From NCBI RefSeq assembly GCF_026344135.1, contig NZ_JAPKNA010000005.1, positions 1 through 64,000 on the forward strand: a DNA stretch of 64,000 nt, given 5' to 3'. The DNA is from Alcaligenes parafaecalis (GTDB lineage: Bacteria > Pseudomonadota > Gammaproteobacteria > Burkholderiales > Burkholderiaceae_B). The notes beneath the pieces were generated by a model that made no database searches, was not told the DNA's origin, and worked only from the letters and a program-made list of their open reading frames with translations. This document shows, piece after piece, positions 1 to 7,785 of this stretch (position 1 is the first letter of the stretch; each line of letters starts with the position of its first letter). Made by a program: the position numbers and the translations under genes.

Positions 1-11
1 AGAGAAACGAG

Positions 12-40
12 ATTATGAAGCAGATCAGGCAGTGTGTCAA
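12..40 (-). promoter_or_regulatory. Strong sigma-70 type promoter, probably rRNA operon promoter
   Basis: Read on the minus strand there is a perfect -35 TTGACA (plus-strand 35-40), a 17-base spacer and a -10 CATAAT (12-17), followed by CTCGTTTCTCT. Upstream (41-75) is A/T-rich like an UP element. The sequence after the -10 resembles the leader start of rRNA operons of Burkholderiales as I remember them. Transcription would leave the window at base 1. The promoter is seen directly; the rRNA identity of the target is inference. Confidence 0.6.
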
Positions 41-243
41 GCGTTTTTTTGAAGAAGTTAGAAAGTTTTAAAACCGTCCAACTCGTCCCGCTTAACCAGA
101 ACTTTCGTTCCGTCCTACCTGGCGAACAATCAACCGTAAGGCTAACTATCCAACTTCACAAACAAGGGTAAATTTTCAAATCCGTTTCAACCTTCGAAAC
201 CGCTTAAAAACTTAACGTTGCGTTCTCTGGAGCAGAACCTAGA

Positions 244-273
244 ACTTTAACACAGAATTTTCTGATTTGTCAA
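244..273 (-). promoter_or_regulatory. Second leftward promoter candidate
   Basis: On the minus strand a perfect TTGACA (268-273) is separated by 18 bases from TAAAGT (244-249). The -10 is weaker than in the promoter at 12-40. It lies about 230 bases upstream of that promoter and points the same way, as in tandem promoters of stable RNA operons. Confidence 0.4.
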
Positions 274-415
274 GCTCCGGGTTTTACGCCGTGTCAGTTA
301 CCTGACTCAGTCATTCAAGCTTCGGTGCGGACCTCTTGGTCAAGGCGGTGAATCTTGGCTAACTGCTCTCTGCGGCGCCTCGGGAAAACCCTGTGTGTGC
401 TGCAGCGAGAAAAGA

Positions 416-445
416 ACTATAGCACGATGATTTTCGACTTGGCAA
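416..445 (-). promoter_or_regulatory. Third leftward promoter candidate
   Basis: On the minus strand TTGCCA (440-445) is followed after 18 bases by TATAGT (416-421). Orientation is the same as the two candidates to its left. There is no open reading frame of credible length on either strand between here and base 1, so the transcript would be a leader RNA for something beyond the window. Confidence 0.35.
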
Positions 446-960
446 GTTTTTTACCTGAATATTTCATGCAAAAGAGGAGGTTTACAGTGTATTTCCACTT
501 AGATCATTGTTATATATAAGAAATCCTAAATGGAACTAAATGATACTGAAATGGCTATATCTCGTTCATAGCAGGAGGGACACCAGAACAGGCCTGTGAA
601 ACACCAGGATGCTCATCGCAGAACAGGTCGATTCCAGGCTTTTCCTCTCCAGCTCAGTATCGATTCTCTCGATTTGCACTGAGTTCCCCCTCCAAAGTGT
701 TTTCGCAGACAGACAGACAAGATGAGAATGCAGTTGCGATCCCGGGGTAGGTTGAGCAAAGACCCGACTATCACCATGGATCGCCAATCTTGAACCTAGT
801 CTGCAACACTCTATATATAGAGCCAGTCATCCCTCTATATATAGAGGCATGCCAAGCGCCCTACTTTTGACCGACAAACCTCTCTATATAGAGACCCCCC
901 ACCCAAGCAGATAGGTAGGCCACCTCTCCCCTATTACAATAGGCGGACAAATAACTCTGT
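446..960. other. Non-coding spacer before ung
   Basis: No convincing gene. The only long frame (566-787, minus) has no recognisable domain or ribosome binding site. The spacer is A/T-richer than the surroundings and holds the palindrome cluster at 809-894. A possible -10 TACAAT for ung lies at 935-940 without a good -35. Confidence 0.6.
809..894. repeat. Cluster of three CTCTATATATAGAG-type palindromes
   Basis: Three perfect palindromes: 809-822 (14 bases), 832-847 (16 bases, CCTCTATATATAGAGG) and 881-894 (14 bases, TCTCTATATAGAGA). Their centres are 24 and 48 bases apart. They share the core CTCTATATA-AGAG symmetry and lie 67-150 bases before ung. They look like operator sites for a dimeric DNA-binding protein, but no known regulator comes to mind. 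Related imperfect copies occur at 2399-2412 and 3610-3624. Confidence 0.6.
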
Positions 961-1764
961 ATGCAGACTATGGCCCGCTCATCTTCTCAAGCCCCTGCGG
1001 CACAGCTCAGTCTGATTGGCGAAGAAATGCTCTCCGGCAATCTCCTGACCGAGAACATCCTGACTCAAGCTGCCCGCCTTCCCAACGACTGGCGCGCAAC
1101 ATTGGATCGCCCGGAGCTGCAAGACATATTGGCAACTCTGGCCAAATGGTTGGACAAGGAGTGCCAGGATGGCGCCTCTATTTACCCGGCCGCCCCTTTC
1201 CGCGCGCTGGAACTGCTGCCATTGCAGAAAGTCAGCGTAGTGATTCTGGGCCAAGATCCTTATCACGGCCCCAATCAAGCACAGGGCCTGTCATTTTCTG
1301 TGCCTGACACCTGCCCGGCTCCACCCAGTCTGCGCAATATCTTTAAAGAGCTGGAGCTGGAATATCCCGACACCGCTTTGCCAAGCAGCCATGATTTAAG
1401 CAACTGGGGCCGACAAGGTGTCTTGCTATTGAATACATCGCTAACAGTAGAAGACGGTTTACCTGCCTCTCACGCCAAGAAAGGCTGGGAACAGATTACT
1501 GACTCCCTGCTGATGAACCTGGCTCAGCAAAGTACGCAGCCTATTGTTTATATGTTGTGGGGTGCTCACGCCCAAGCCAAAGAGGCCTTGATCCAGCAGC
1601 ACTCTCAGCACCCCTATCTGATTTTGAAGGCGAATCACCCTTCCCCCTTGGCTGCGCGCCGCCCCCCTGTGCCTTTTATTGGTTGCGGTCATTTCCAGCA
1701 AGCCAATGACTGGCTCAAAGAGCAGGGTGCCACCCCCATACAATGGTTTGCCACTGGCGCTTAA
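961..1764 (+). CDS. ung: Uracil-DNA glycosylase
   Basis: Family 1 uracil-DNA glycosylase: removes uracil from DNA, made by cytosine deamination or dUMP misincorporation, starting base-excision repair in the cytoplasm. The 267-residue product has the water-activating motif GQDPYHG (residues 97-103, catalytic Asp99), the GVLLLNTSLTV strand and the C-terminal NHPSPLA loop that enters the minor groove. The N-terminus is about 30 residues longer than in E. coli Ung and looks unstructured. Start could be this ATG or the one at 970; neither has a clear Shine-Dalgarno sequence. A small unknown gene follows after 30 bases. Confidence 0.95.
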   Translation: MQTMARSSSQAPAAQLSLIGEEMLSGNLLTENILTQAARLPNDWRATLDRPELQDILATLAKWLDKECQDGASIYPAAPFRALELLPLQKVSVVILGQDPYHGPNQAQGLSFSVPDTCPAPPSLRNIFKELELEYPDTALPSSHDLSNWGRQGVLLLNTSLTVEDGLPASHAKKGWEQITDSLLMNLAQQSTQPIVYMLWGAHAQAKEALIQQHSQHPYLILKANHPSPLAARRPPVPFIGCGHFQQANDWLKEQGATPIQWFATGA

Positions 1765-1794
1765 CCATCCGTTCCCCTTACCTGATCCTGAACC

Positions 1795-2148
1795 ATGCCT
1801 TTAAGCCCTGCCAATCCAGAATTAAGCTCTTCAGAACAACATGCTCTTTGGTCGAACGAACTGCTCGAACAATATAGCTGGCAATTTCAAGGGGAGACGC
1901 CGTTCGCCGTCCCCCTGGCCAGCCTTCCCTTGCTAGATGAACTGTTCAAGTTTGTTAATGAGACCATCAAGGACTCTTTTGACCGCTCTTTATTCTGCTG
2001 GACTGATCTCAAACAAGACAGCAAAGGCCTGACGGCCTGGTATCTGGGCGTCGAAGACTATGACGAAACCCTGGAACCTTATATAGAGAGCTTGTCGACC
2101 CGCGCCCTGACACTGGGCGATGCAGTGGAGCCTCCAGCTTCTAGCTGA
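1795..2148 (+). CDS. Hypothetical protein, 117 residues
   Basis: I do not recognise this protein. It starts 30 bases after the ung stop on the same strand and probably shares its transcript. The product is acidic, without signal peptide or membrane segment; the middle (residues 40-95) alternates hydrophobic and acidic residues and is rich in Trp, Phe and Tyr, suggesting a small folded domain, while both ends are Ser/Pro-rich. No strong ribosome binding site precedes the ATG. Codon use is like the neighbours. A perfect hairpin follows 20 bases after the stop. Confidence 0.6.
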   Translation: MPLSPANPELSSSEQHALWSNELLEQYSWQFQGETPFAVPLASLPLLDELFKFVNETIKDSFDRSLFCWTDLKQDSKGLTAWYLGVEDYDETLEPYIESLSTRALTLGDAVEPPASS

Positions 2149-2168
2149 AAAGCGATCACGCACATATT

Positions 2169-2212
2169 CGGGACAAGTTAAAGGGCCGGTTACGGCCCTT
2201 TAACTTGTCCCG
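2169..2212 (+). terminator. Perfect 20-bp hairpin, probable terminator without U-tract
   Basis: Arms 2169-2188 and 2193-2212 are perfectly complementary around a GTTA loop. The hairpin begins 20 bases after the stop of the 117-residue gene. It has no T run on either side, so it may be a Rho-linked 3'-end stabiliser rather than an intrinsic terminator. Confidence 0.5.
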
Positions 2213-2398
2213 CTACTCGACATGCTCTCATCACAGCAAATAGAGATGGGTAGATAGCCCAACAGGCAAAAACTACCAACCCACTCGCCTCACTCCACCT
2301 CAGCTCCACGCTGCGCCGGATTGAATCGAAGGACAGCGACAAGATAGCCTAGAGAGGCTGATATGCCTGGTCGACTACACAAGACGTAACCCAACAAG

Positions 2399-2412
2399 CC
2401 TCTATATAAGAG
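2399..2412. repeat. Imperfect copy of the CTCTATATA palindrome
   Basis: Reads CCTCTATATAAGAG; one arm is shifted by a base relative to the perfect copies at 809-894. It lies just beyond the lipA terminator. Confidence 0.35.
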
Positions 2413-2419
2413 CAGACAT

Positions 2420-2450
2420 AAAAAAAACCCGGCCAAGCGACCGGGCTTTT
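2420..2450 (-). terminator. Intrinsic terminator of lipA
   Basis: On the minus strand a GCCCGG stem with an 8-base loop runs into seven T residues. It lies 36 bases beyond the lipA stop. Confidence 0.8.
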
Positions 2451-2485
2451 CAGATGAAAGCGGAGAGTTATCCCCCCTTCTCTCT

Positions 2486-3490
2486 TTATGGTTGCACACC
2501 TGCTGCATGCGCTTGCTGATCAGCGTGATAGGACGAACGCACCATGGCACCAACGGCCGCATGGGTAAAGCCCATTGCATAGGCTTCGCGTTCAAACATC
2601 AGGAACTCGTCAGGCGTCACGTAACGCATCACAGGCAAGTGGTGCCCGGATGGTTGCAGATACTGGCCGATGGTCAGCATATCAATATCGTGAGCACGCA
2701 TATCGCGCATCACTTCCAGAATCTCTTCGTTGGTTTCGCCCAGACCAACCATCAAACCGGATTTAGTTGGAATGTTTGGATGCAGCTTCTTGAACTCTTG
2801 CAGCAACTTCAAGGAGTGATGGTAATCAGAACCAGGGCGAGCCTGTTTGTACAAACGTGGCACCGTCTCCAGGTTGTGGTTCATCACATCAGGAGGGCAG
2901 GCATTCAGGATACCCAAGGCACGATCCAGACGGGCGCGGAAGTCCGGCACCAGCACTTCAATGGTCGTGGTAGGCGAATGCTCACGCACCTGACGGATAC
3001 ATTCAACAAAATGGGCGGCACCGCCATCGCGCAAGTCGTCACGGTCTACGGAGGTAATCACCACGTAGGACAGCTTCATGGCGCCTATCGCCTTGGCCAG
3101 GTTGGCTGGCTCGTTTTCGTCCAGAGGGTCAGGACGGCCATGGCCTACGTCACAGAAAGGGCAACGACGTGTGCACTTATCACCCATGATCATGAAGGTG
3201 GCTGTGCCCTTGCCAAAGCACTCCCCGATATTGGGACAGGACGCTTCTTCGCACACCGAGAACAATTTGTGCTCGCGCAGAGTTTCCTTGATCTCGTAGA
3301 ACCGGGAGTTTGGTGCTGCCGCCTTCACCCGAATCCACTCAGGCTTTTTCAAACGCTCTGCCTGCACGACCTTGATTGGAATGCGCGAGGTCTTGGCCTC
3401 GGCCTTCTGCTTTTGCGTTGCGTCGTAGTCGACAACGCGAGGGCGAACAGTAGGTTTGGAATCGACGGACGTATCTGTAGGGGTGGTCAT
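2486..3490 (-). CDS. lipA: Lipoyl synthase
   Basis: Radical-SAM enzyme that inserts two sulfurs at C6 and C8 of octanoyl groups on the lipoyl domains of pyruvate and 2-oxoglutarate dehydrogenases and glycine cleavage H protein. The 334-residue product has both cluster-binding sets: Cys80/85/91 (auxiliary cluster) and CTRRCPFC with Cys106/110/113 (SAM cluster), and the C-terminal RSSYHAD whose Ser ligates the auxiliary cluster. It is separated from lipB by a crotonase-like gene on the other strand, so lipA has its own promoter here, unlike a compact lipBA operon. Confidence 0.97.
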   Translation of the reverse strand: MTTPTDTSVDSKPTVRPRVVDYDATQKQKAEAKTSRIPIKVVQAERLKKPEWIRVKAAAPNSRFYEIKETLREHKLFSVCEEASCPNIGECFGKGTATFMIMGDKCTRRCPFCDVGHGRPDPLDENEPANLAKAIGAMKLSYVVITSVDRDDLRDGGAAHFVECIRQVREHSPTTTIEVLVPDFRARLDRALGILNACPPDVMNHNLETVPRLYKQARPGSDYHHSLKLLQEFKKLHPNIPTKSGLMVGLGETNEEILEVMRDMRAHDIDMLTIGQYLQPSGHHLPVMRYVTPDEFLMFEREAYAMGFTHAAVGAMVRSSYHADQQAHAAGVQP

Positions 3491-3609
3491 AGGCGTCTAA
3501 ATAGAAAAACAGCGTGCGGGCAACATCACTGAACGATGGGCGCAGTGGCCAATTGTAGCCCCTTCGCTTTACAAGCGCCTAGAACAAGGGCGATAGTTTG
3601 TGCCAGACC

Positions 3610-3624
3610 CCTCTAATATAGAGG
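3610..3624. repeat. CCTCTA-ATA-TAGAGG inverted repeat
   Basis: Six-base arms perfectly inverted around ATA, related to the palindromes at 809-894. It sits in the divergent lipA/crotonase intergenic region, 66 bases before the chosen crotonase start, a typical operator position. Confidence 0.45.
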
Positions 3625-3689
3625 TCGACCTAACGATGCAGCAACACCCGAAAATAAAACCTGCACATACTATAAGTACGGAGACTTGC

Positions 3690-4481
3690 ATGTCACAAGA
3701 ACACCTGGCCGATCCCGTCCTGCTGGAACAGCATCAAGGACTGGCCCGCATCACCTTGAACCAGCCCGCAAAGTACAACGCCCTGTCTGAGGAAGTGTTG
3801 GATTCTTTACAACACATTCTGGACAAGCTGGCCCATGACCCAAGCCTGCAGTGCGTCATTATTCAGGCAGAAGGCAAAGCCTTTTGTGCCGGGCACGATC
3901 TGAAACAGATGCGCTCCAAGCCCGAGCACGACTACTACCGGGATTTGTTCAGCCGCTGCAGTCGCGTCATGCAAGGTGTGCTGGCATTGCCGGTGCCCGT
4001 GATCGCTCGAGTACAAGGACTGGCCACCGCTGCTGGCTGTCAGTTGGTCGCTACCTGCGATATGGCTGTGGCCACGGAATCCGCTCGCTTTGCAGTCTCC
4101 GGCATTAATGTCGGCCTGTTCTGCTCTACCCCGGCCGTTGCCCTGTCACGCTGCGTACCGCCCAAGGCCGCCATGGAAATGCTGATGACTGGTGAGTTCA
4201 TCAGTGCCCAGCGGGCGCAGGAGCTAGGACTGATTAATTACGCAGTCCCTGAAGACCAACTGGATCAAACTGTCCAGAAGTTGGCCGACAGTGTTTTGGC
4301 CAAGAGCCCGGTCGCGGTGCGTGCTGGCAAAGCCATGTTTTACCGCCAACGCAGCCTGGCTCTTGAACAGGCCTACGACTATGCAGGCCAAGTCATGGCA
4401 GACAATATGATGAGCAATGACGCCTGCGAAGGCATTGATGCCTTCATTCAAAAACGCGCGCCGCAATGGATTGGTACCTGA
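3690..4481 (+). CDS. Enoyl-CoA hydratase/isomerase (crotonase) family protein, ECHDC3-like
   Basis: Crotonase-fold protein of 263 residues. The CoA-binding strand-loop (AFCAGHDL, residues 64-71) and the oxyanion-hole glycine region (LATAAGCQL, 111-119) are present. Aligned by eye with rat crotonase, the two catalytic glutamates are replaced: Glu144 by Gln118 and Glu164 by Gly138, so water addition to enoyl-CoA is unlikely. It most resembles the ECHDC3 subgroup, whose reaction is unsettled. The ATG at 3690 has GGAGA upstream; an in-frame GTG at 3600 would add 30 residues but overlaps the palindrome. It is inserted between lipA and lipB in opposite orientation. Confidence 0.85.
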   Translation: MSQEHLADPVLLEQHQGLARITLNQPAKYNALSEEVLDSLQHILDKLAHDPSLQCVIIQAEGKAFCAGHDLKQMRSKPEHDYYRDLFSRCSRVMQGVLALPVPVIARVQGLATAAGCQLVATCDMAVATESARFAVSGINVGLFCSTPAVALSRCVPPKAAMEMLMTGEFISAQRAQELGLINYAVPEDQLDQTVQKLADSVLAKSPVAVRAGKAMFYRQRSLALEQAYDYAGQVMADNMMSNDACEGIDAFIQKRAPQWIGT

Positions 4482-4565
4482 AACAGCGCACTGTCCTGGT
4501 CAATAGCGATATTTGAGACTGAGCATCGCGTTACGCGGTGCCCAGTAAATCCCCAGACCAGCCAC

Positions 4566-5228
4566 TCAAACGCTGACAAGCTGGCTACGTTGGGCCAGTG
4601 CTCGACTTAAATACGTGCATAGATACTGCGCGGCTTCGTCCATAGACACGTTAATGCCTTGCGAGCGCATGTCCGTCGTTTGCAGACCTTCATAGCCACA
4701 GGGATTGATGCCGTTAAAAGGGCTCAAATCCATGCTGATGTTCAACGCCAGGCCATGATAAGAACGGCCATTACGAATTTTTATTCCCAAGGCGGAAATC
4801 TTGGCCAGTTCCTGGTTTGCCGCCTCTTGCGGCACGTATACACCGGGTGCCCCCGGTTTGCAGCACGCGCCCTCGACACCAAAATGCGTCAGGCAACTGA
4901 TGACCGCGTCTTCCAGGAGACGAACATATTCTTTGACGTAGAGGCCTACCCGGCGCAGATCAAACAGGCAGTACACCATTAACTGCCCAGGGCCGTGATA
5001 GGTGATTTGCCCGCCTCGGTCGGTTTGCACCACAGGGATGCCACCGGGGTTAAGCAAATGCTCCGGCTTGCCAGCCTGTCCCTGGGTATAGACAGGTGTG
5101 TGTTCGACAAGCCAGATTTCATCAGGGGTCTCTGACCCGCGCTGCTCGGTAAACTCGCGCATTGCTTGCCAGAGAGGTTCATAGGCGCTAGGCCGCTCAA
5201 ACCACTTGATACGAACTGAGTCGGACAT
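4566..5228 (-). CDS. lipB: Octanoyl-[ACP]:protein N-octanoyltransferase
   Basis: Transfers octanoyl from acyl carrier protein to the lipoyl-domain lysine, giving the substrate for LipA. The 220-residue product shows the RGGQITYHGPGQL core (around residues 75-87), the GxPGVYV segment and KISALGIKIRNG containing the catalytic lysine; the catalytic cysteine is in NPCGYEG. It is the last gene of the leftward dacC-dat-ybeD-lipB operon, 17 bases after the ybeD stop, and converges with the crotonase gene. Confidence 0.96.
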   Translation of the reverse strand: MSDSVRIKWFERPSAYEPLWQAMREFTEQRGSETPDEIWLVEHTPVYTQGQAGKPEHLLNPGGIPVVQTDRGGQITYHGPGQLMVYCLFDLRRVGLYVKEYVRLLEDAVISCLTHFGVEGACCKPGAPGVYVPQEAANQELAKISALGIKIRNGRSYHGLALNISMDLSPFNGINPCGYEGLQTTDMRSQGINVSMDEAAQYLCTYLSRALAQRSQLVSV

Positions 5229-5245
5229 GAACGCCTGATCCCTGC

Positions 5246-5518
5246 TTACATCACCACGCGCACAAGATGATGCGCATGCAGGGCACGGTACAAATTATCC
5301 AGTTGCTCGCGCGAAACGGCGCGAACGGTGAATGTCAGGCCCATGTAGTTGCCTGCCTTGCTGGGACGTACTTCAATCGTAGCGGCATCAAAGTCAGGGT
5401 CGTGTTCCAGCACAATGGCCAGCAATTCGTCCTGCAAGGCGTCGTGGGTTTGCCCCATCACCTTGATAGGAAAGTCACTGGGGTACTCGATCAACGATTC
5501 TTCAGGGGAAATAGTCAT
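5246..5518 (-). CDS. ybeD: DUF493 (YbeD) family protein
   Basis: Small cytoplasmic protein of 90 residues with a ferredoxin-like (ACT-like) fold in the family; biochemical role unknown. Recognised by its length, the YPSDFPIKVMG start, the SKAGNYMGLTFTV strand and the terminal HLVRVVM. Its position between a D-Ala-D-Ala carboxypeptidase gene and lipB matches E. coli ybeD. The start codon overlaps the stop of the upstream aminotransferase (ATGA), so translation is probably coupled. Confidence 0.9.
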   Translation of the reverse strand: MTISPEESLIEYPSDFPIKVMGQTHDALQDELLAIVLEHDPDFDAATIEVRPSKAGNYMGLTFTVRAVSREQLDNLYRALHAHHLVRVVM

Positions 5519-6387
5519 GCTTGCTCCGCAGCCTTGATGGCCTTGTCATAGCCTTCACGTAATTTCGCAAAGACAGGGCCGGGTCGTCCGTCACCGACGG
5601 GCTGACCGTTAAATACAACGATGGGCAGCACCTCTTTGGTGGCTGACGTCATCATAATTTCGTCGGCAGTGTCGACCTCTTCACGAGAGATCTGACGCGC
5701 CTGAAAAGCTATGCCCGCCTGGGCGGCCAGCTCTTCCATCAAACTGTAGCGAATCCCTTCCAGGATCAAATTGTTACGCATGGGTGCCAGCAAGGTGCCG
5801 TCGCGCACAATCCAGATATTGCAGGAGGCCCCTTCGGTCAGAAAACCGTCTCTAAACTGAATGACCTCGTCCACACCGGCTTCAACCGCCTGCTGCTTGG
5901 CCAACACATTGCCCAGCAAAGAAACGGATTTTATATCGCAACGCAGCCAGCGCTCATCTTCAATGGCCACCGCCTTCAAGCCCGTCTCGCGTTCTTGCTG
6001 CACACGCTTGAAGGGCGAGACCATGATGAAGATACTGGGCGCCACATTGCTGGGGAAGGCATGTTCGCGCTTGGCAACACCACGGGTCACCTGAATGTAG
6101 ACCATGCAATCAGCACCACGCCCCGAACGGGCCAGCATATCCAGCACCAGCTTTTCCCATTCACGACGCGTAAAGGGATTGGTGATGCCTACTTTTGCCA
6201 GACTGCGCTCCAAACGCCCCAGGTGTCCGTCAATACGAAACGGTTTACCGTGATAAGCAGGCACGACATCGTAGATGCCGTCGCCAAAGATGAAGCCGCG
6301 ATCCAGTACCGAGATCTTGGCTTCGCCCAAGCGTACGAAATCGCCGTTCAAATAAACAATACTGTCGGGATCAATGCCTGCAATCAT
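5515..6387 (-). CDS. dat: D-amino-acid transaminase (class IV aminotransferase)
   Basis: PLP-dependent fold-type IV aminotransferase of 290 residues. D-alanine transaminases exchange D-Ala + 2-oxoglutarate for pyruvate + D-Glu. The Schiff-base lysine is in RCDIKSVSLL (about residue 153); EGASCNIW and the phosphate-binding LEGIRYS and TSATKEV segments are present. Branched-chain or aminodeoxychorismate lyase relatives have the same fold, but the GVAKREHAFP segment and the gene order next to a D-Ala carboxypeptidase favour the D-specific enzyme. It overlaps ybeD by 4 bases and follows dacC by 23 bases. Confidence 0.88.
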   Translation of the reverse strand: MIAGIDPDSIVYLNGDFVRLGEAKISVLDRGFIFGDGIYDVVPAYHGKPFRIDGHLGRLERSLAKVGITNPFTRREWEKLVLDMLARSGRGADCMVYIQVTRGVAKREHAFPSNVAPSIFIMVSPFKRVQQERETGLKAVAIEDERWLRCDIKSVSLLGNVLAKQQAVEAGVDEVIQFRDGFLTEGASCNIWIVRDGTLLAPMRNNLILEGIRYSLMEELAAQAGIAFQARQISREEVDTADEIMMTSATKEVLPIVVFNGQPVGDGRPGPVFAKLREGYDKAIKAAEQA

Positions 6388-6410
6388 AGGTTCAGCCTCG
6401 CACCAAGGGA

Positions 6411-7640
6411 TTACTCAAACATCAAGCGCACTTTGTCGGCCATGCGACCAAAAAAGCCTGCCTCGGGCACGTCCTGCAGCACCAGCAATGGCTGCTCGGC
6501 CAGGACTTTGCCATCCAGGGACAAAGTCAGTGTACCGACCTTGTCACCCTTGCTCAACGGAGCCAGCAAAGGCTGGGTGTAGTTGGCAACGGGCTTGATC
6601 TCCGAAGACTTGCCGCGAGGAACCGTCAGCCACAAGGCACCTTCCGTACCCAGGCCTACGTTCTCGACCTCACCTTCCCAAACACGGGCGGTGACAGCAG
6701 GATTACTGGCGTCGTACAGCTTGACCGTCTCAAAGTTCTGGAAGCTCCAGTTCAGAAGCTTCAGGCTGTTTTCTGTACGGGCAGCATCGTTCGCGGTACC
6801 CACAACCACCGACACTACACGACGGCCGTCGCGCAAGGCGGTCGACACCAGGCAGTAACCTGCCGATTGAGTGTGGCCGGTTTTCAGGCCATCAACCGTG
6901 TTGTCCAGCCACAGCAGGCGGTTACGGTTGGGCTGCTTGATATTGTTGTAGGTGTACTCTTTTTGGCTGTAGTAGTGCAGATACTGGGGAAAGCGGGCAA
7001 CCAGCGCCGCGGACAACACACCCAGATCGCGGACCGAGGTCAGATGATCAGGATCAGGCAGGCCGGTGGAGTTCTTGAAATGCGTGGCCGTCAGACCCAG
7101 CTTGGCCGCTTCTTCGTTCATCAAGGCGGCAAACGCACCTTCGCTACCCGCAACGGCTTCAGCCAGAGCGACAGAAGCATCGTTACCCGACTGCACGATC
7201 ACGCCTTGCAGCAGATCATTCACGGGCACTTGCGAGTTGACCTTCACAAACATGCGCGAACCTTCGGTGCGCCATGCCTTGTCCGAAATCACAACGGTTT
7301 GGTCCAGCTTCAGACGACCGGATTCCAGTGCATCAAAGACCAGATAGGCCGTCATCAGCTTGGTCAGGGAGGCAGGCTCAACCCGCTCGTTCAAGCCTTC
7401 TGCCGCGATGATCTGGCCACTATTAACGTCCATGGACAACCAGGCACGGGCCGTCAGGCCAGGTGCGGGCACCACGGACAAATCACCCGGCAAGGCAGGC
7501 GTCTGAGCGCCAAGCACTTGGGCCGATTCTGTCGGGGCAGGGGTTTGAGTTTGTGCCTGAGCCACCATAGGCAGCGCCAAGGCAAGTGCCACCACACAAC
7601 GGGAGAGGACCGGAGATGCAAATTTTTGAATAGAAGTCAT
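6411..7640 (-). CDS. dacC: D-alanyl-D-alanine carboxypeptidase (penicillin-binding protein 5/6 type)
   Basis: Periplasmic low-molecular-weight PBP that trims the terminal D-Ala from peptidoglycan pentapeptides. From the ATG at 7640 the product has 409 residues: signal peptide 1-29 ending AQA, catalytic S91-L-T-K94, S151-G-N, K253-T-G, then a C-terminal PBP5_C beta domain and a final amphipathic stretch (ADKVRLMFE) suited to membrane anchoring. An upstream frame to 7757 would place 39 residues before the signal peptide and is rejected. It heads the operon dacC-dat-ybeD-lipB. The released D-Ala could feed the neighbouring transaminase. Confidence 0.95.
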   Translation of the reverse strand: MTSIQKFASPVLSRCVVALALALPMVAQAQTQTPAPTESAQVLGAQTPALPGDLSVVPAPGLTARAWLSMDVNSGQIIAAEGLNERVEPASLTKLMTAYLVFDALESGRLKLDQTVVISDKAWRTEGSRMFVKVNSQVPVNDLLQGVIVQSGNDASVALAEAVAGSEGAFAALMNEEAAKLGLTATHFKNSTGLPDPDHLTSVRDLGVLSAALVARFPQYLHYYSQKEYTYNNIKQPNRNRLLWLDNTVDGLKTGHTQSAGYCLVSTALRDGRRVVSVVVGTANDAARTENSLKLLNWSFQNFETVKLYDASNPAVTARVWEGEVENVGLGTEGALWLTVPRGKSSEIKPVANYTQPLLAPLSKGDKVGTLTLSLDGKVLAEQPLLVLQDVPEAGFFGRMADKVRLMFE

Positions 7641-7751
7641 GGGAAAAATCGATTGCTTTGACAGTGGCGGAAAGAACCCATTATGGCAGAGCCATCTGGG
7701 CCTGTGAGGGGCAAGGCCCCTGAGTCTGAGCGGGAAAACGCAACGATTTGA

Positions 7752-7785
7752 AAGCAAAACCCGGCTTAGGTTCCAAGCCCGGCCA
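7752..7785 (-). terminator. Intrinsic terminator of the alpha/beta hydrolase gene
   Basis: On the minus strand CCGGGCTT pairs with AAGCCGG and is followed by GTTTTGCTTT. The stem overlaps the hydrolase stop codon, 112 bases before dacC starts. Confidence 0.55.

Larger units (their letters stand above)
2149..2485. other. Spacer between the 117-residue gene and lipA
   Basis: Convergent intergenic region of 337 bases with no gene. It contains the 20-bp hairpin at 2169-2212, an imperfect copy of the CTCTATATA palindrome at 2399-2412 and the lipA terminator at 2420-2450. Confidence 0.7.

Noticed and set aside
566..787. 73-codon frame on the minus strand in the left spacer
   Set aside because: No ribosome binding site, no recognisable domain, amino-acid composition like a random frame, and it lies among non-coding promoter and palindrome sequence.
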